From positions 461,403 to 525,402 of the forward strand of contig NZ_LNXV01000033.1 in NCBI RefSeq assembly GCF_001467025.1: DNA of 64,000 nt, in the 5' to 3' direction. Below the pieces are notes generated by a model that made no database searches, was not told where the DNA came from, and was given only the letters and a program-made list of their open reading frames with translations. How positions within the stretch are numbered: the stretch's first letter is position 1; every line of letters starts with the position of its first letter. A program made the translations under genes and the position numbers. Shown here one piece after another: positions 19,700 through 28,628 of this stretch. The stretch is from Legionella brunensis (GTDB lineage Bacteria > Pseudomonadota > Gammaproteobacteria > Legionellales > Legionellaceae).

Positions 19700-19761
19700 G
19701 ACCAATACCATGAAATGCAGGGTCAAAAATACCCAGATGGCAAGTCTGCCCGGATATTTTA

Positions 19762-20513
19762 TTGAGAATTACCCAGATTTTAGGCGGCAAGGTACTCTCC
19801 GTAACAGACCTACAATTGGGTGAAAAAAAAGATGATATTGCCTATCAAATTAAATTTGTATTAAATGATATCGAACGCACATTTGTGTATGCAAAATACG
19901 AGGTTAGTTTTAAATATGCTCACCCTTTTGAAAATACTCCCGTAAGAACTTTTCTCATTTCTCAAAATCCTGACGCCTTATTACTTAAAGCAATACCTGA
20001 CACTTTATTAGAACTCCCAGATGGTTTAGCAATGGCTCGCGCCGCAGTGACGAAAGAAGAACAGCTTGTGCTATCTGATGCAAGAACATATAACTGGCAA
20101 AATCTTTCATTCACGATGATGAACCACAACCTGTTTTTTTAAGCACGGCAAAACTGCTATCAATCAAATTGAATGTCTCTTATGGCTATGGGAAAACACT
20201 TTTTATTGGGAATGGATTGCAACTAAAAAGAGAAAATTTATTGAGAGAATCCCTTGAAGATACACAGACAAAACTATAAGAAATAACCCACTCCAGAGAA
20301 GCACCTAAAGACGAGAAAGTTGTACCAGTTATTGCCAATGATTTGGAGCAAGAAAATTCAACACCTACCCCTAAAGAATCGACTAAAAATAGGGGTTTCA
20401 GTTTTGCCAAGAACTCTAAATTTTTTGCCCCAATGCAACTATTGCTTCAAAAGACACATAAAAGCAAAACACAGCCTAAACAGGATAACTTGAAAACATC
20501 CCAACAGCTTTAG
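19762..20513 (+). pseudogene. broken effector-like gene: frameshift plus nonsense codon
   Basis: The first frame runs from a TTG at 19762 to a stop at 20142 (126 codons). From about 20090 a second frame continues the coding pattern (SFIHDDEPQPVFLSTAKLLS...), meets an in-frame TAA at 20277, and stays open for a further 77 codons to a TAG at 20511. The segment joined across both lesions would be about 250 residues, ending in a Lys/Ser/Gln-rich tail. There is no convincing ATG start in frame; a different frame starts with an ATG at 19710, so there may be a third lesion near the 5' end. The family is not recognised. The PmrA-like box at 19680 suggests a decayed effector gene. Confidence 0.65.
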
Positions 20514-20564
20514 TCCACAAGCTGAAAGTGTGCAATTGCATAAATCCAATCGAATTTATACTTT

Positions 20565-20584
20565 ATTAATACTGCCTTAATCCT
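20565..20584 (+). promoter_or_regulatory. candidate PmrA box upstream of the protease-like gene
   Basis: Half-sites ATTAATACT and CTTAATCCT are separated by GC, an 11-nt period, each matching 7 of 9 positions of cTTAATatT. A TAAAAT-type -10 element follows at about 20592, and the gene starts at 20629 after an AGGATTAGGA-type ribosome-binding region. Confidence 0.5.
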
Positions 20585-20628
20585 ATTATTTTAAAATAGG
20601 GATATTTTAATAGGATTAGGACTTCGAG

Positions 20629-22215
20629 ATGTCGTCAAAAAGAAAGTATCTTAAGCAAAAGAAACATGAGCCATATCGCTTAAACGTCAGCGATTACAAT
20701 ACGCTTGTTCCTTACTTTTTTGGCAAATATCAAATCAATCTACCCTACGTTATTAACGGCTCAACAGCAACAGGTCGTCGTATGATGGCCGAAAATTATT
20801 TACAATTACAGGCTGAAATTAATGAGTATCAAAATGAAGAGTTAGTTTATGCCAAACAAGTTATGGATAACTGGTCACCTCCAGGGGTTTCTTTACCTGG
20901 CAAATATAGACTCAATCAAAAAAATACTAAACACTCTGACTTTCAAAAGTACTACCCTGAATTATACGCAGCAATAAAAGATAAATTTTTAAACAAAGAG
21001 AATCAATTCAAGGAATTGTCTGAAGAGGAACAATTGCAGTTAAACACTATTGTTAAAAGATTAAAGTGTCGTAAGAAATTAGATGAATATCGACAAGAGA
21101 AACTTGAAGCATTGCACGAGCGTAAAAACAAAATATGCCTTGATAAAACTCAAGCGATAGCTGAAGTAAAATCTATTCAAAATACTCTGGCTGGTGATGA
21201 AACCGTAATTTATTTTTTTACAAATAACCGTTCTAAAGGTTCAGCCCACTTTGAAGTTTTATTAGTAAAACGCGATCGAATTATTAAGCCTGTTAATTGG
21301 TTCTTACATGAAAGTAATATGTTTGAATCAACAGACTTTAGCAAAATGTTTGTTACTGATTTATCCCCTTTTGTAACTTTTACGGTCAATAAAAAAACAG
21401 CTACAACACTCGACGAAGACCCCATGAAAAGACTACAACCCCAGGTAGATTCTGATTCTTGCGGCGTATTAGGACTTTTATATCTGAAGGAATTACTTAA
21501 AAATAACAGCGAACAACTCCAGGAATTTTCGTTCGCAGTGCCTCTCTATTCTGATGCAAATGAGAAAGGCCAGGTCTTCGAAAGCTTATTATTCTTCCCT
21601 TCACCTCATGTACTACGCTATTCACAATCAAGGCTCTATAACAGTATTATCTTGGCGATGGTGCAAAGCACAAATGATGAAGAAGTTATTCAGTACAAGA
21701 ATATTTCTTATACTGTAAAAACATTACAGGGGATTTTAAAAGAGTCTATCGCTATAGCTAATCAAAAAGGAGCCCCTGAAGTAGCTCAAATCGAAAATTT
21801 ATGGGTGCATTTACCCGATTTTAGAGAAAAATGGCTAGAAGCTTATCAGGAAATGGCTCAAAAACGTCAAGAAATGCAAGGTAAAGCAAACAACTTATAC
21901 TTAGCCTATAAAGGCCATCGCATGACAGAAATTCTTGCTGACAACACCAGGAATCAATCTTCAACTACAATGACAACTACCACAACACCAATGAAACTTA
22001 CAAGTCATGAAGAAGATAATATTATAGACAGCGCTACTTCAGAGAACACTGGCAAAGTTACTTATAATCCACTTTATAAACCCCTTTCTTCAACGAGTAG
22101 GGTCGAAACTTATAAACTCCATTCTTTCTTTAAACCGCAAGGGGAAGCTATGGTAAGTTATAACCCACTTTATAAGAGCAAGACAGAAGAAAGAAATGAA
22201 TTAGCTTGTTGCTAA
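20629..22215 (+). CDS. candidate effector with clan CE-like cysteine protease signature, 528 aa
   Basis: No family is recognised by name. Residues 1-170 are charged and helical. In the middle, H207 in AHFEVLLV, N223 sixteen residues later, and Q272-x5-C278 (QVDSDSCGV) have the order and spacing of the His-Asp/Asn-Gln-Cys site of clan CE peptidases (Ulp/SENP, YopJ-type enzymes). This predicts a ubiquitin-like protease or acetyltransferase. The C-terminal part has a Thr-rich linker, two copies of YNPLYK (479-484 and 511-516), and ends in CC. No signal peptide. A PmrA-like box lies upstream. The Legionella effector Lem8, a cysteine protease I recall as mapping near pmrB in L. pneumophila, is a possible relative but uses a Cys-His-Asp order; this cannot be settled by eye. 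Confidence 0.6.
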   Translation: MSSKRKYLKQKKHEPYRLNVSDYNTLVPYFFGKYQINLPYVINGSTATGRRMMAENYLQLQAEINEYQNEELVYAKQVMDNWSPPGVSLPGKYRLNQKNTKHSDFQKYYPELYAAIKDKFLNKENQFKELSEEEQLQLNTIVKRLKCRKKLDEYRQEKLEALHERKNKICLDKTQAIAEVKSIQNTLAGDETVIYFFTNNRSKGSAHFEVLLVKRDRIIKPVNWFLHESNMFESTDFSKMFVTDLSPFVTFTVNKKTATTLDEDPMKRLQPQVDSDSCGVLGLLYLKELLKNNSEQLQEFSFAVPLYSDANEKGQVFESLLFFPSPHVLRYSQSRLYNSIILAMVQSTNDEEVIQYKNISYTVKTLQGILKESIAIANQKGAPEVAQIENLWVHLPDFREKWLEAYQEMAQKRQEMQGKANNLYLAYKGHRMTEILADNTRNQSSTTMTTTTTPMKLTSHEEDNIIDSATSENTGKVTYNPLYKPLSSTSRVETYKLHSFFKPQGEAMVSYNPLYKSKTEERNELACC

Positions 22216-22268
22216 TTTTATTGAGATTATTAAACTTATAGTTTTTCTATTAATACAGGGACGTAAGT

Positions 22269-23030
22269 ATGAAGGTATTACCGCTTTCTGCGTTTCATGA
22301 CAATTATATTTGGTTACTTATCGAAGGAAAAGGAAATACTGCTTTCTGTGTTGACCCAGGGGATGCAAAGCCTGTCCTTGATTATGTCAATGAACACGCT
22401 TTACAACTTAAAGCAATAGTACTTACCCACCATCATTACGATCATATCGGCGGGGTTTCAGAGCTAGTCAATGCCTTTCCCAATATAGAAGTTTATGGCC
22501 CTGAAGACGCACGGATTCACTATATTACCCACACACTAACCGGTAGTACCAAGCTATCTCTTCTTTCTTGTAATTTTCAGATCATTGAAACACCAGGGCA
22601 TACCGCCACCCATATCAGTCTTTATGAACCTAATCACGGTTGGTTATTTTGCGGTGATACTCTGTTTTCAGCAGGTTGTGGGCGAGTGTTTGATGGTACG
22701 ATTGAAGAATTATACGGCTCACTCAATCAATTAAAAGGATTACCAGATCAAACAAAAGTGTTTTGTGCCCATGAATATACTCGTCAAAACCTTCGTTTCG
22801 CAGCACATATAGAACCTAATAATTTAACCATACATAATTACGCTGCTCAATTAAGCGAAAATAACCATTGCTCTTTACCTTCTACCATTGCTTTGGAAAA
22901 AGAAATTAATCCCTTCTTGCGTTCAGACCAAGAAGAAGTTAAAAATTATGCAAAATTAAGGAATAATAAAAATACTAATTCTTTCTTTGTTTTTAAGCAG
23001 TTACGAGCTGATAAAGATAATTTCTCTTAA
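22269..23030 (+). CDS. gloB: hydroxyacylglutathione hydrolase (glyoxalase II)
   Basis: Hydrolyses S-lactoylglutathione in methylglyoxal detoxification. The 253-residue protein has the metallo-beta-lactamase metal site THHHYDHIGG, the HTATHIS and FCGDTLFSAGCGR segments, and the C-terminal CAHEYT motif with the glutathione-binding helical region and FLR...E tail. Length is normal. It is 53 nt after the 528-aa gene, but there is no reason to link the two functionally. Confidence 0.95.
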   Translation: MKVLPLSAFHDNYIWLLIEGKGNTAFCVDPGDAKPVLDYVNEHALQLKAIVLTHHHYDHIGGVSELVNAFPNIEVYGPEDARIHYITHTLTGSTKLSLLSCNFQIIETPGHTATHISLYEPNHGWLFCGDTLFSAGCGRVFDGTIEELYGSLNQLKGLPDQTKVFCAHEYTRQNLRFAAHIEPNNLTIHNYAAQLSENNHCSLPSTIALEKEINPFLRSDQEEVKNYAKLRNNKNTNSFFVFKQLRADKDNFS

Positions 23031-23141
23031 CATATAGAACTAATTTAACTCTTTTGGGTCACAAAAAAAACAAAAAGGGTTTATTGCTTGGACTTTATTT
23101 AGTACACTGACTAGCCTTTCAATTCGTAATAGGCTGTCACA

Positions 23142-24557
23142 TTGAAGTTTAGACCAAGAATTTTTAGTTTAATCCTTTTATTGTCATGCTCTTACGTGTT
23201 TTCAACTGTTGCACAGGCTACCCAGAATGTCTGGGATGTGATGCGCAATCAATTCAGTTTAAATCATGAAACTACGCAACCTGAAGTACAAACACAACTT
23301 CGATGGCTTGTTTCTCATCCAAGTTATTTAAATAAATTAGCCCGCTCCGAACCCTATATTTATCATATAGTCACGGAGATCAAAAAAAGAGGGCTACCTG
23401 GCGAGCTAGCACTAGTTCCCATGATAGAAAGTGCCTATGATCCCTTTGCTTACTCAGGTGCCGGTGCTGCTGGTTTGTGGCAACTCATGCCTGGAACTGG
23501 TAACAATTTGGGGCTGAAACAAGACTGGTGGTTTGATGCTCGTCGCAGCATTCGTCCATCAACCGATGCGGCTTTGAATTATTTAACTTATTTAAATAAG
23601 TATTTTAATGGTAACTGGATATTAGCAATTGCCGCCTATGACTCGGGAGAAGGAACCGTTTCCCGAGCAATAAAGAACAGCCGTCAATCAAGGTATATCC
23701 GTTTCTGGACTCTGCCCTTACCTGATGAAACCAGAGCTTATGTACCGCGGCTTTTAGCACTGGCCGAGATTATTAAATACCCACAACGCTATGGGATTAG
23801 CTTGCCTGATATCCCTCATGTTCCTTATTTCGAGGAAGTCAATATTGGTAGTCAGATTGATTTGAATCATGCCGCAAAACTTGCCGGTATCTCATATAGA
23901 GATCTTATTAAATTAAATCCTGGCTTCAACCGCTGGACGACTGCGCCATACAAACCATTCAAATTACTTATTCCAGCAGATAAAGTTGCAAGTTTTAACC
24001 GCAATCTTGCGAACGTTCCTGAGGATAAACGAGTCAGCTGGAGTCGCTATCAAGTTCGTCCAGGTGATGATTTAAACTCTATAGCTCGCAAGAATTTTAC
24101 AACAGTGAAATTATTGAAAGAATTGAATCAATTAAAGTCTGACAAACTTAGGAAGGGACAGTATGTTCTTATTCCAAGCACAAAGAACACACCCGTTGCA
24201 GCACCTAAGTCAACGATACTTGCAATAACGGATCAGCCCGCCACAACCCAAAGCTATAAAGTTCTTCATATTGTTCAACGAGGTGAAACCTTTTCAGTGT
24301 TAGAAAAAAAATATAATGTTTCCACTTCAGAAATTAGAAAATGGAATCAAATTAATAACACCCAGCCCTTAAAACAAGGCCAACAATTAACCATATGGAA
24401 GCGTACAGTCAAATATGGGGTTTATATTGTGAAAGCGGGTGACAACTTAAGTAGTATTGCAAAGCGGAATAAGACCAAAGTATCAACACTTGCCAAACTA
24501 AATCCGAGTATTAACAAAAAGCTACTTCATCCGGGGCAAAAATTAGTGATTGGTTAA
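23142..24557 (+). CDS. mltD: membrane-bound lytic murein transglycosylase D-like, three LysM domains
   Basis: Cleaves peptidoglycan glycan strands. A signal peptide is present at the N-terminus (SLILLLSCSYVFSTVAQA). The SLT/GH23 domain has the catalytic Glu in VPMIESAYDPFAYSGAGAAGLWQLMPGTG, broken here as VPMIESAYDP and GAAGLWQLMPGTG, and the family GNW and AYNxGEG-like AYDSGEG segment. Three C-terminal LysM modules (about residues 307-350, 379-425 and 427-471) bind the glycan. The start is a TTG at 23142 with an AGG-type site; the next ATG would remove the signal peptide. A terminator follows at 24633. Confidence 0.93.
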   Translation: MKFRPRIFSLILLLSCSYVFSTVAQATQNVWDVMRNQFSLNHETTQPEVQTQLRWLVSHPSYLNKLARSEPYIYHIVTEIKKRGLPGELALVPMIESAYDPFAYSGAGAAGLWQLMPGTGNNLGLKQDWWFDARRSIRPSTDAALNYLTYLNKYFNGNWILAIAAYDSGEGTVSRAIKNSRQSRYIRFWTLPLPDETRAYVPRLLALAEIIKYPQRYGISLPDIPHVPYFEEVNIGSQIDLNHAAKLAGISYRDLIKLNPGFNRWTTAPYKPFKLLIPADKVASFNRNLANVPEDKRVSWSRYQVRPGDDLNSIARKNFTTVKLLKELNQLKSDKLRKGQYVLIPSTKNTPVAAPKSTILAITDQPATTQSYKVLHIVQRGETFSVLEKKYNVSTSEIRKWNQINNTQPLKQGQQLTIWKRTVKYGVYIVKAGDNLSSIAKRNKTKVSTLAKLNPSINKKLLHPGQKLVIG

Positions 24558-24632
24558 CTGTTGTAGTAAATAATACACAACTACAGGGGCAATCAACTCT
24601 AAATCCGTGATACTCGGCAACATTTTGAACCT

Positions 24633-24667
24633 ACTAACAAGTTTCTACACTTGTTAGTGTATTTTTT
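24633..24667 (+). terminator. rho-independent terminator of mltD
   Basis: CTAACAAG (24634-24641) pairs with CTTGTTAG (24650-24657), with a flanking A-T pair, an 8-nt loop and a following T-rich run to 24667. Confidence 0.65.
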
Positions 24668-24770
24668 ACCTTTAACGAGTTAAAACAAAAGCTTGCAAAT
24701 TTTTACTTGCTTGTATGAGAGTTTAAATCGTGTGATATACTTAAGTAAGTATTAAATTTTAACCATAACT

Positions 24771-25334
24771 ATGAAACTACTCTTTGATTTTTTTCCGATT
24801 TTAATTTTTTTTATCAGTTATAAACTATTCGGTATCTACAATGCCACCGCAGTAGCAATGGCTGCTTCTTTATTGCAAGTACTCATTTACCGCCTTAAGC
24901 ACCAGCGCTATGAAAAAATTCATTTAATAAGTCTCGCTATAATTTTTGTTTTAGGTGGAGCAACTTTATTCTTCCATAACCCTTGGTTTATTAAATGGAA
25001 ACCAACGGGGATTTATTGGCTTACGTCATTAGTATTCCTTCTTTCACCTTTGGTTAGTAAAAAACCACTAATCCAAAAAATGATGGATGGAAACATAAAT
25101 TTACCCTCAAAAATCTGGTATCGTTTAAACTATGCTTGGGCGCTGTTTTTTATTTTAATGGGGAGTGTTAATCTGTATGTAGCGTACTTTTATAGTACTG
25201 ACGTTTGGGTTAACTTTAAGTTGTTTGGTGGTGCTGGCTTTACATTATTGTTTGTTTTTATACAAGCAATTTACTTGACAAGACATTTAATTGAAAAAGA
25301 GATAGAACAACAACCCTCAGGTGACTCCCGTTAG
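24771..25334 (+). CDS. yciB: septation/intracellular membrane protein YciB (IspZ)
   Basis: Small inner-membrane protein of the YciB/septation protein A family, associated with cell envelope growth and division. The 187 residues start with [25 protein letters not shown], broken here as [12 protein letters not shown] and [11 protein letters not shown], which is the family signature, and contain five or six hydrophobic segments. The segment [13 protein letters not shown] and the [21 protein letters not shown] region ([15 protein letters not shown]) are also typical. It lies 23 nt before pmrA, so it is likely the first gene of a yciB-pmrA-pmrB transcript. Confidence 0.93.
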   Translation: MKLLFDFFPILIFFISYKLFGIYNATAVAMAASLLQVLIYRLKHQRYEKIHLISLAIIFVLGGATLFFHNPWFIKWKPTGIYWLTSLVFLLSPLVSKKPLIQKMMDGNINLPSKIWYRLNYAWALFFILMGSVNLYVAYFYSTDVWVNFKLFGGAGFTLLFVFIQAIYLTRHLIEKEIEQQPSGDSR

Positions 25335-25357
25335 GGATTAATACATTAGGAGCAAGA

Positions 25358-26026
25358 ATGCGATTGCTACTGGTTGAAGATGATGAGTTATTAGGTGACG
25401 CGGTTAAAGCAGGTCTCACCCAATTTGGCTATGTTGTAGATTGGTTAAAAGATGGTGAAGCAGCCAGAGCCGCAGTTAAATCAGAATCTTTTGAATTAAT
25501 TATTCTAGACTTAGGTTTACCCAAACTTTCAGGGTTAGGCTTTTTACAAGCCATTCGTCATGATGGCAACGCCACTCCAGTTATAATTCTTACTGCTCGT
25601 GAAACCGTAGAAGATCGAGTGAAAGGGTTAGACAGCGGTGCTGATGATTATCTCACAAAACCTTTTGATTTGAACGAATTGAGTGCCAGAGTCCGAGCTC
25701 TTGTTAGACGCTCACAAGGTCGTGCAGATGCAGTCTTACAATACCGCAATATTACTCTCGACCCAGCAGCACACTCTGTGTATGTTGATGATATTATGGT
25801 CAATGTTCCACGTCGAGAGTTTGCATTGCTACAAAAATTACTCGAAAACAGTGGTCAAGTATTATCGCGTGAGCAATTAATGCAAAGTATCTATGGCTGG
25901 GATGAGGATGTGGACTCTAATGCCTTGGAGGTTCATATTCACAACCTTCGCAAAAAACTCAATGCCAATTTTATTCGCACCATTCGAGGTGTGGGTTATA
26001 TGGCAGAGAAAAATGAGAGTAGTTAA
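25358..26026 (+). CDS. pmrA: OmpR-type response regulator, PmrA
   Basis: The 222-residue protein has a receiver domain with acidic pocket EDDE (8-10), phospho-acceptor D51 (LIILDLGLP) and switch Lys in LTKPFD, then a winged-helix domain (NALEVHIHNLRKKL). In Legionella the PmrA orthologue controls Dot/Icm effector and secretion genes through tandem TTAAT-type sites, and six such sites are proposed in this window. The identity as PmrA rests on similarity and the adjacent kinase, and the partner QseB-like family is close, so the name is probable rather than certain. A TTAGGAG ribosome-binding site precedes the ATG. Confidence 0.85.
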   Translation: MRLLLVEDDELLGDAVKAGLTQFGYVVDWLKDGEAARAAVKSESFELIILDLGLPKLSGLGFLQAIRHDGNATPVIILTARETVEDRVKGLDSGADDYLTKPFDLNELSARVRALVRRSQGRADAVLQYRNITLDPAAHSVYVDDIMVNVPRREFALLQKLLENSGQVLSREQLMQSIYGWDEDVDSNALEVHIHNLRKKLNANFIRTIRGVGYMAEKNESS

Positions 26027-26031
26027 GCATT

Positions 26032-27453
26032 GTGAAATCTTCTATACGCAAGTTTCTGCTAATTAATTTATTATTAGCAATAACTATTACAACAACTCTA
26101 ACAGCGATAGGTAATTACTACTTAGACCAAAAAGATATTCAAGAGCATCTTGATACTCTGATGGCTATTTCTGCCCTATCCTATCAGGCGTTATTAGGAG
26201 ACGATCTTCATCAGCGCCCTCTAGGAAAGATTCAGGACGCTCTGGAAATTATTCCGCAAAAAATTGATAATTATTATCAGCGCAGATTTTTAAATGATCT
26301 GCCCCCAAAAAGTTATCTGGATAAATTTAATTTCCAAGTTTGGACAAATGGCGGCAAACTTTTGCTGCATTCACCTACCGCACCTAAAATTCCACTTACT
26401 GCCGAGGTTGATGGCTTTAGTGATAAATTAGTCTCTAATCAAAAATGGCGTGTCTTTACCACCTACAATGAGCAAGCCGGAGTGCGAACTGTATTGGCTG
26501 AACGCTATGACACCCGTAACGAATTAGGTCATCGCATTGCTCAAGATGATCTTTATATTATGCTACTCACCTTCCCACTGTCAGGTTTGTTAATTTGGAT
26601 AATTATTGGGAGAGGCTTAGATAGCCTTGATCGCGTCGCTCAAGAGGTAGCAAACCGTGCTCCTACTCATCTTGAACCTGTGGATTTACAGGAAGTACCC
26701 GAGGAAATTAAACCCGTAATTGATGAATTAAATAAATTATTTTACCGACTTAAGGAAGGTTTCGAACGTGAGAAACGTTTTGCAGCCGATGCTGCTCACG
26801 AGTTACGCACACCTCTTGCAGCCTTAAAAGCTCAGGCGCAAGTTGCTTTAAATACTAATAATATTGATGAAAAAAACCAGGCTCTTCAGAAATTAATTGC
26901 AAGCGTTAACCGTAGCACCCATATTGTTCAGCAATTGCTCACCATGAGCAAACTAGTTCCCGAGGCAGCTAGCATTAACGACATTGATGAAGTTAATCTC
27001 GTTAAAATAACTCGTGAGGTACTCGCTATGTTGGCACCTTCTGCAGTAGAAAAACAGATCGAACTTGAGTTTGAGCATGATGAATCCTTACCACGCTTTG
27101 CAGGTAACCCAACCGCTTTAAGTATTTTGATTCGTAACTTGGTGGATAATGCAATTCGCTATAGCAAAGAAAATGGCAAAGTTTCTGTTCGCATTTATCC
27201 ACAAAAACAAGAATTAATTTTAGAAGTACGAGACAACGGACCAGGAATTCCAGATGAACTACAAGGCCGAGTATTTGAGCGATTTTTCCGTGTGCTTGGT
27301 AATAAAAGCCCCGGCAGCGGCCTAGGGTTGGCCATAGTTCGACAAATTACTGATCTTCATGGAGGCCGAGTAGAACTTTCTTCTCCTCCCGAAGGAACTG
27401 GACTCATAGTACGCGTTTATTTTCCTACAAAAGCAGAACAACCTTCTGCCTAG
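26032..27453 (+). CDS. pmrB: sensor histidine kinase, PmrB
   Basis: Inner-membrane sensor partner of PmrA. The 473-residue protein has a first membrane helix (about 8-27), a periplasmic sensor of about 140 residues, a second helix (about 175-193), a HAMP-like linker, the H-box with H256 (AADAAHELRTP), an N-box (LVDNAIRYS) and G-boxes (DNGPGIP, GSGLGLAIV). The start is a GTG at 26032, 5 nt after the pmrA stop. The periplasmic part resembles the QseC/PmrB sensor family; the signal cannot be read from sequence. It converges on ruvA. Confidence 0.87.
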   Translation: MKSSIRKFLLINLLLAITITTTLTAIGNYYLDQKDIQEHLDTLMAISALSYQALLGDDLHQRPLGKIQDALEIIPQKIDNYYQRRFLNDLPPKSYLDKFNFQVWTNGGKLLLHSPTAPKIPLTAEVDGFSDKLVSNQKWRVFTTYNEQAGVRTVLAERYDTRNELGHRIAQDDLYIMLLTFPLSGLLIWIIIGRGLDSLDRVAQEVANRAPTHLEPVDLQEVPEEIKPVIDELNKLFYRLKEGFEREKRFAADAAHELRTPLAALKAQAQVALNTNNIDEKNQALQKLIASVNRSTHIVQQLLTMSKLVPEAASINDIDEVNLVKITREVLAMLAPSAVEKQIELEFEHDESLPRFAGNPTALSILIRNLVDNAIRYSKENGKVSVRIYPQKQELILEVRDNGPGIPDELQGRVFERFFRVLGNKSPGSGLGLAIVRQITDLHGGRVELSSPPEGTGLIVRVYFPTKAEQPSA

Positions 27454-27513
27454 ATCATTTATTTATCGCTAGTAATCTCTAACCAAATGAGCCATTCAAT
27501 TAGTCGCAAGAAG

Positions 27514-28116
27514 TTACTTTGCTAATAATTGCAAGGCTTGACGTATGAGTTGTTCACAACTTTTGTTGCCATCATCAATTTTTTTAATAATTTTTACTGC
27601 CTCTTGTTGTTTGTAGCCTAATGCCTCCAAAGCACTTATTGCTTCCTCTGGCTCAAGTCTAACATGTGGCAATTTCTGTGGCTGATAACTGATGTCTATG
27701 GATGTGGAGAAATTTTTTATACTATCTCTCATTTCAATTAGAAGACGTTCCGCTGTCTTTTTACCTATTCCAGGGATTTTCGTTAGAAGCATTGCATTCT
27801 GCTCTTCAATGCAGCGAATGAACTCAACTGGGGTGATGCTTGATAACACAGCCATGGCTACCTTGGGTCCTATACCATTCACTTTTATTAATGCTCTAAA
27901 TAATGCGCGCTCCTGCTTATCGAGAAAGCCAAAGAGTAGTAATGCATCTTCCCGAACAATAGTGTGAATATGCAATCCTATCGATCCAGATTGCCCCTCC
28001 AGCTGAAAAAAAGTACTTAAAGAGGTTTCTACATCATAACCAACACCATTAACGTCGAGCACTAATTTCCCAAGTTGATTTTTATCTAAAATTTTTCCAT
28101 TTAACCAACCAATCAT
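27514..28116 (-). CDS. ruvA: Holliday junction DNA helicase subunit RuvA
   Basis: Binds Holliday junctions and loads the RuvB motor. The 200-residue protein starts with MIGWLNGKI and has the helix-hairpin-helix segments KVNGIGPKVAMAVLS and KIPGIGKKTAERLL, and a C-terminal domain III (EEAISALEALGYKQQEA). It overlaps ruvC by 4 nt. The usual next gene, ruvB, is absent from this strand; pmrB ends 60 nt further on the other strand. Confidence 0.97.
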   Translation of the reverse strand: MIGWLNGKILDKNQLGKLVLDVNGVGYDVETSLSTFFQLEGQSGSIGLHIHTIVREDALLLFGFLDKQERALFRALIKVNGIGPKVAMAVLSSITPVEFIRCIEEQNAMLLTKIPGIGKKTAERLLIEMRDSIKNFSTSIDISYQPQKLPHVRLEPEEAISALEALGYKQQEAVKIIKKIDDGNKSCEQLIRQALQLLAK

Positions 28117-28628
28117 CGTGCCCGCCTCCTAGTAGAGTTTTGTGTTCGCTGAATAAGGGATAAGCTATTGCGCATATGACTATGACAAATTGCAATGGCC
28201 AAAGCATCTGCCGCGTCACTTTGAGGAACATTATTAAGCATCAATAATTTAACCACCATATGCTTGACCTGCTCTTTTTGGGCAGCGCCGTATCCTACTA
28301 GTGATTGTTTAACCTCGCGTGCAGAATACTCACTAATTTTTATCCGATGAGAAGCAGCGGCCACCATTGCCACCCCTCTTGCGTGCCCTAACTTGAGTGC
28401 AGAACTAGGATTTTGGTGCACAAATACCTGTTCTATAGCAACTTCATTAGGATTATAGTCATCCATGAGCTGACAAATGCCGTCAAAAATTTGTAACAAG
28501 CGCTGACTTAATTCACCTTCGGAAGTCCTGATACACCCACTATCAATGTATTGAATTTTACGTCTTTCTTCCTTGATGATCCCATAACCAGTAATTCGGG
28601 ATCCAGGATCAATTCCTAAAATAATCAT
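28113..28628 (-). CDS. ruvC: Holliday junction endonuclease RuvC
   Basis: Resolves Holliday junctions. The 171-residue protein starts with MIILGIDPGSRITGYG, containing the first catalytic Asp; the Glu of VAIEQVFV and the acidic pair of SDAADALAIAICH complete the site. Overlaps of 1 nt with yebC and 4 nt with ruvA show a tight yebC-ruvC-ruvA operon, the usual order in gammaproteobacteria. Confidence 0.97.
   Translation of the reverse strand: MIILGIDPGSRITGYGIIKEERRKIQYIDSGCIRTSEGELSQRLLQIFDGICQLMDDYNPNEVAIEQVFVHQNPSSALKLGHARGVAMVAAASHRIKISEYSAREVKQSLVGYGAAQKEQVKHMVVKLLMLNNVPQSDAADALAIAICHSHMRNSLSLIQRTQNSTRRRAR

Noticed and set aside
20090..20150. Programmed ribosomal frameshifting in the broken gene
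   Set aside because: A run of T is near, but the second in-frame stop at 20277 and lack of a good start make gene decay the simpler reading.
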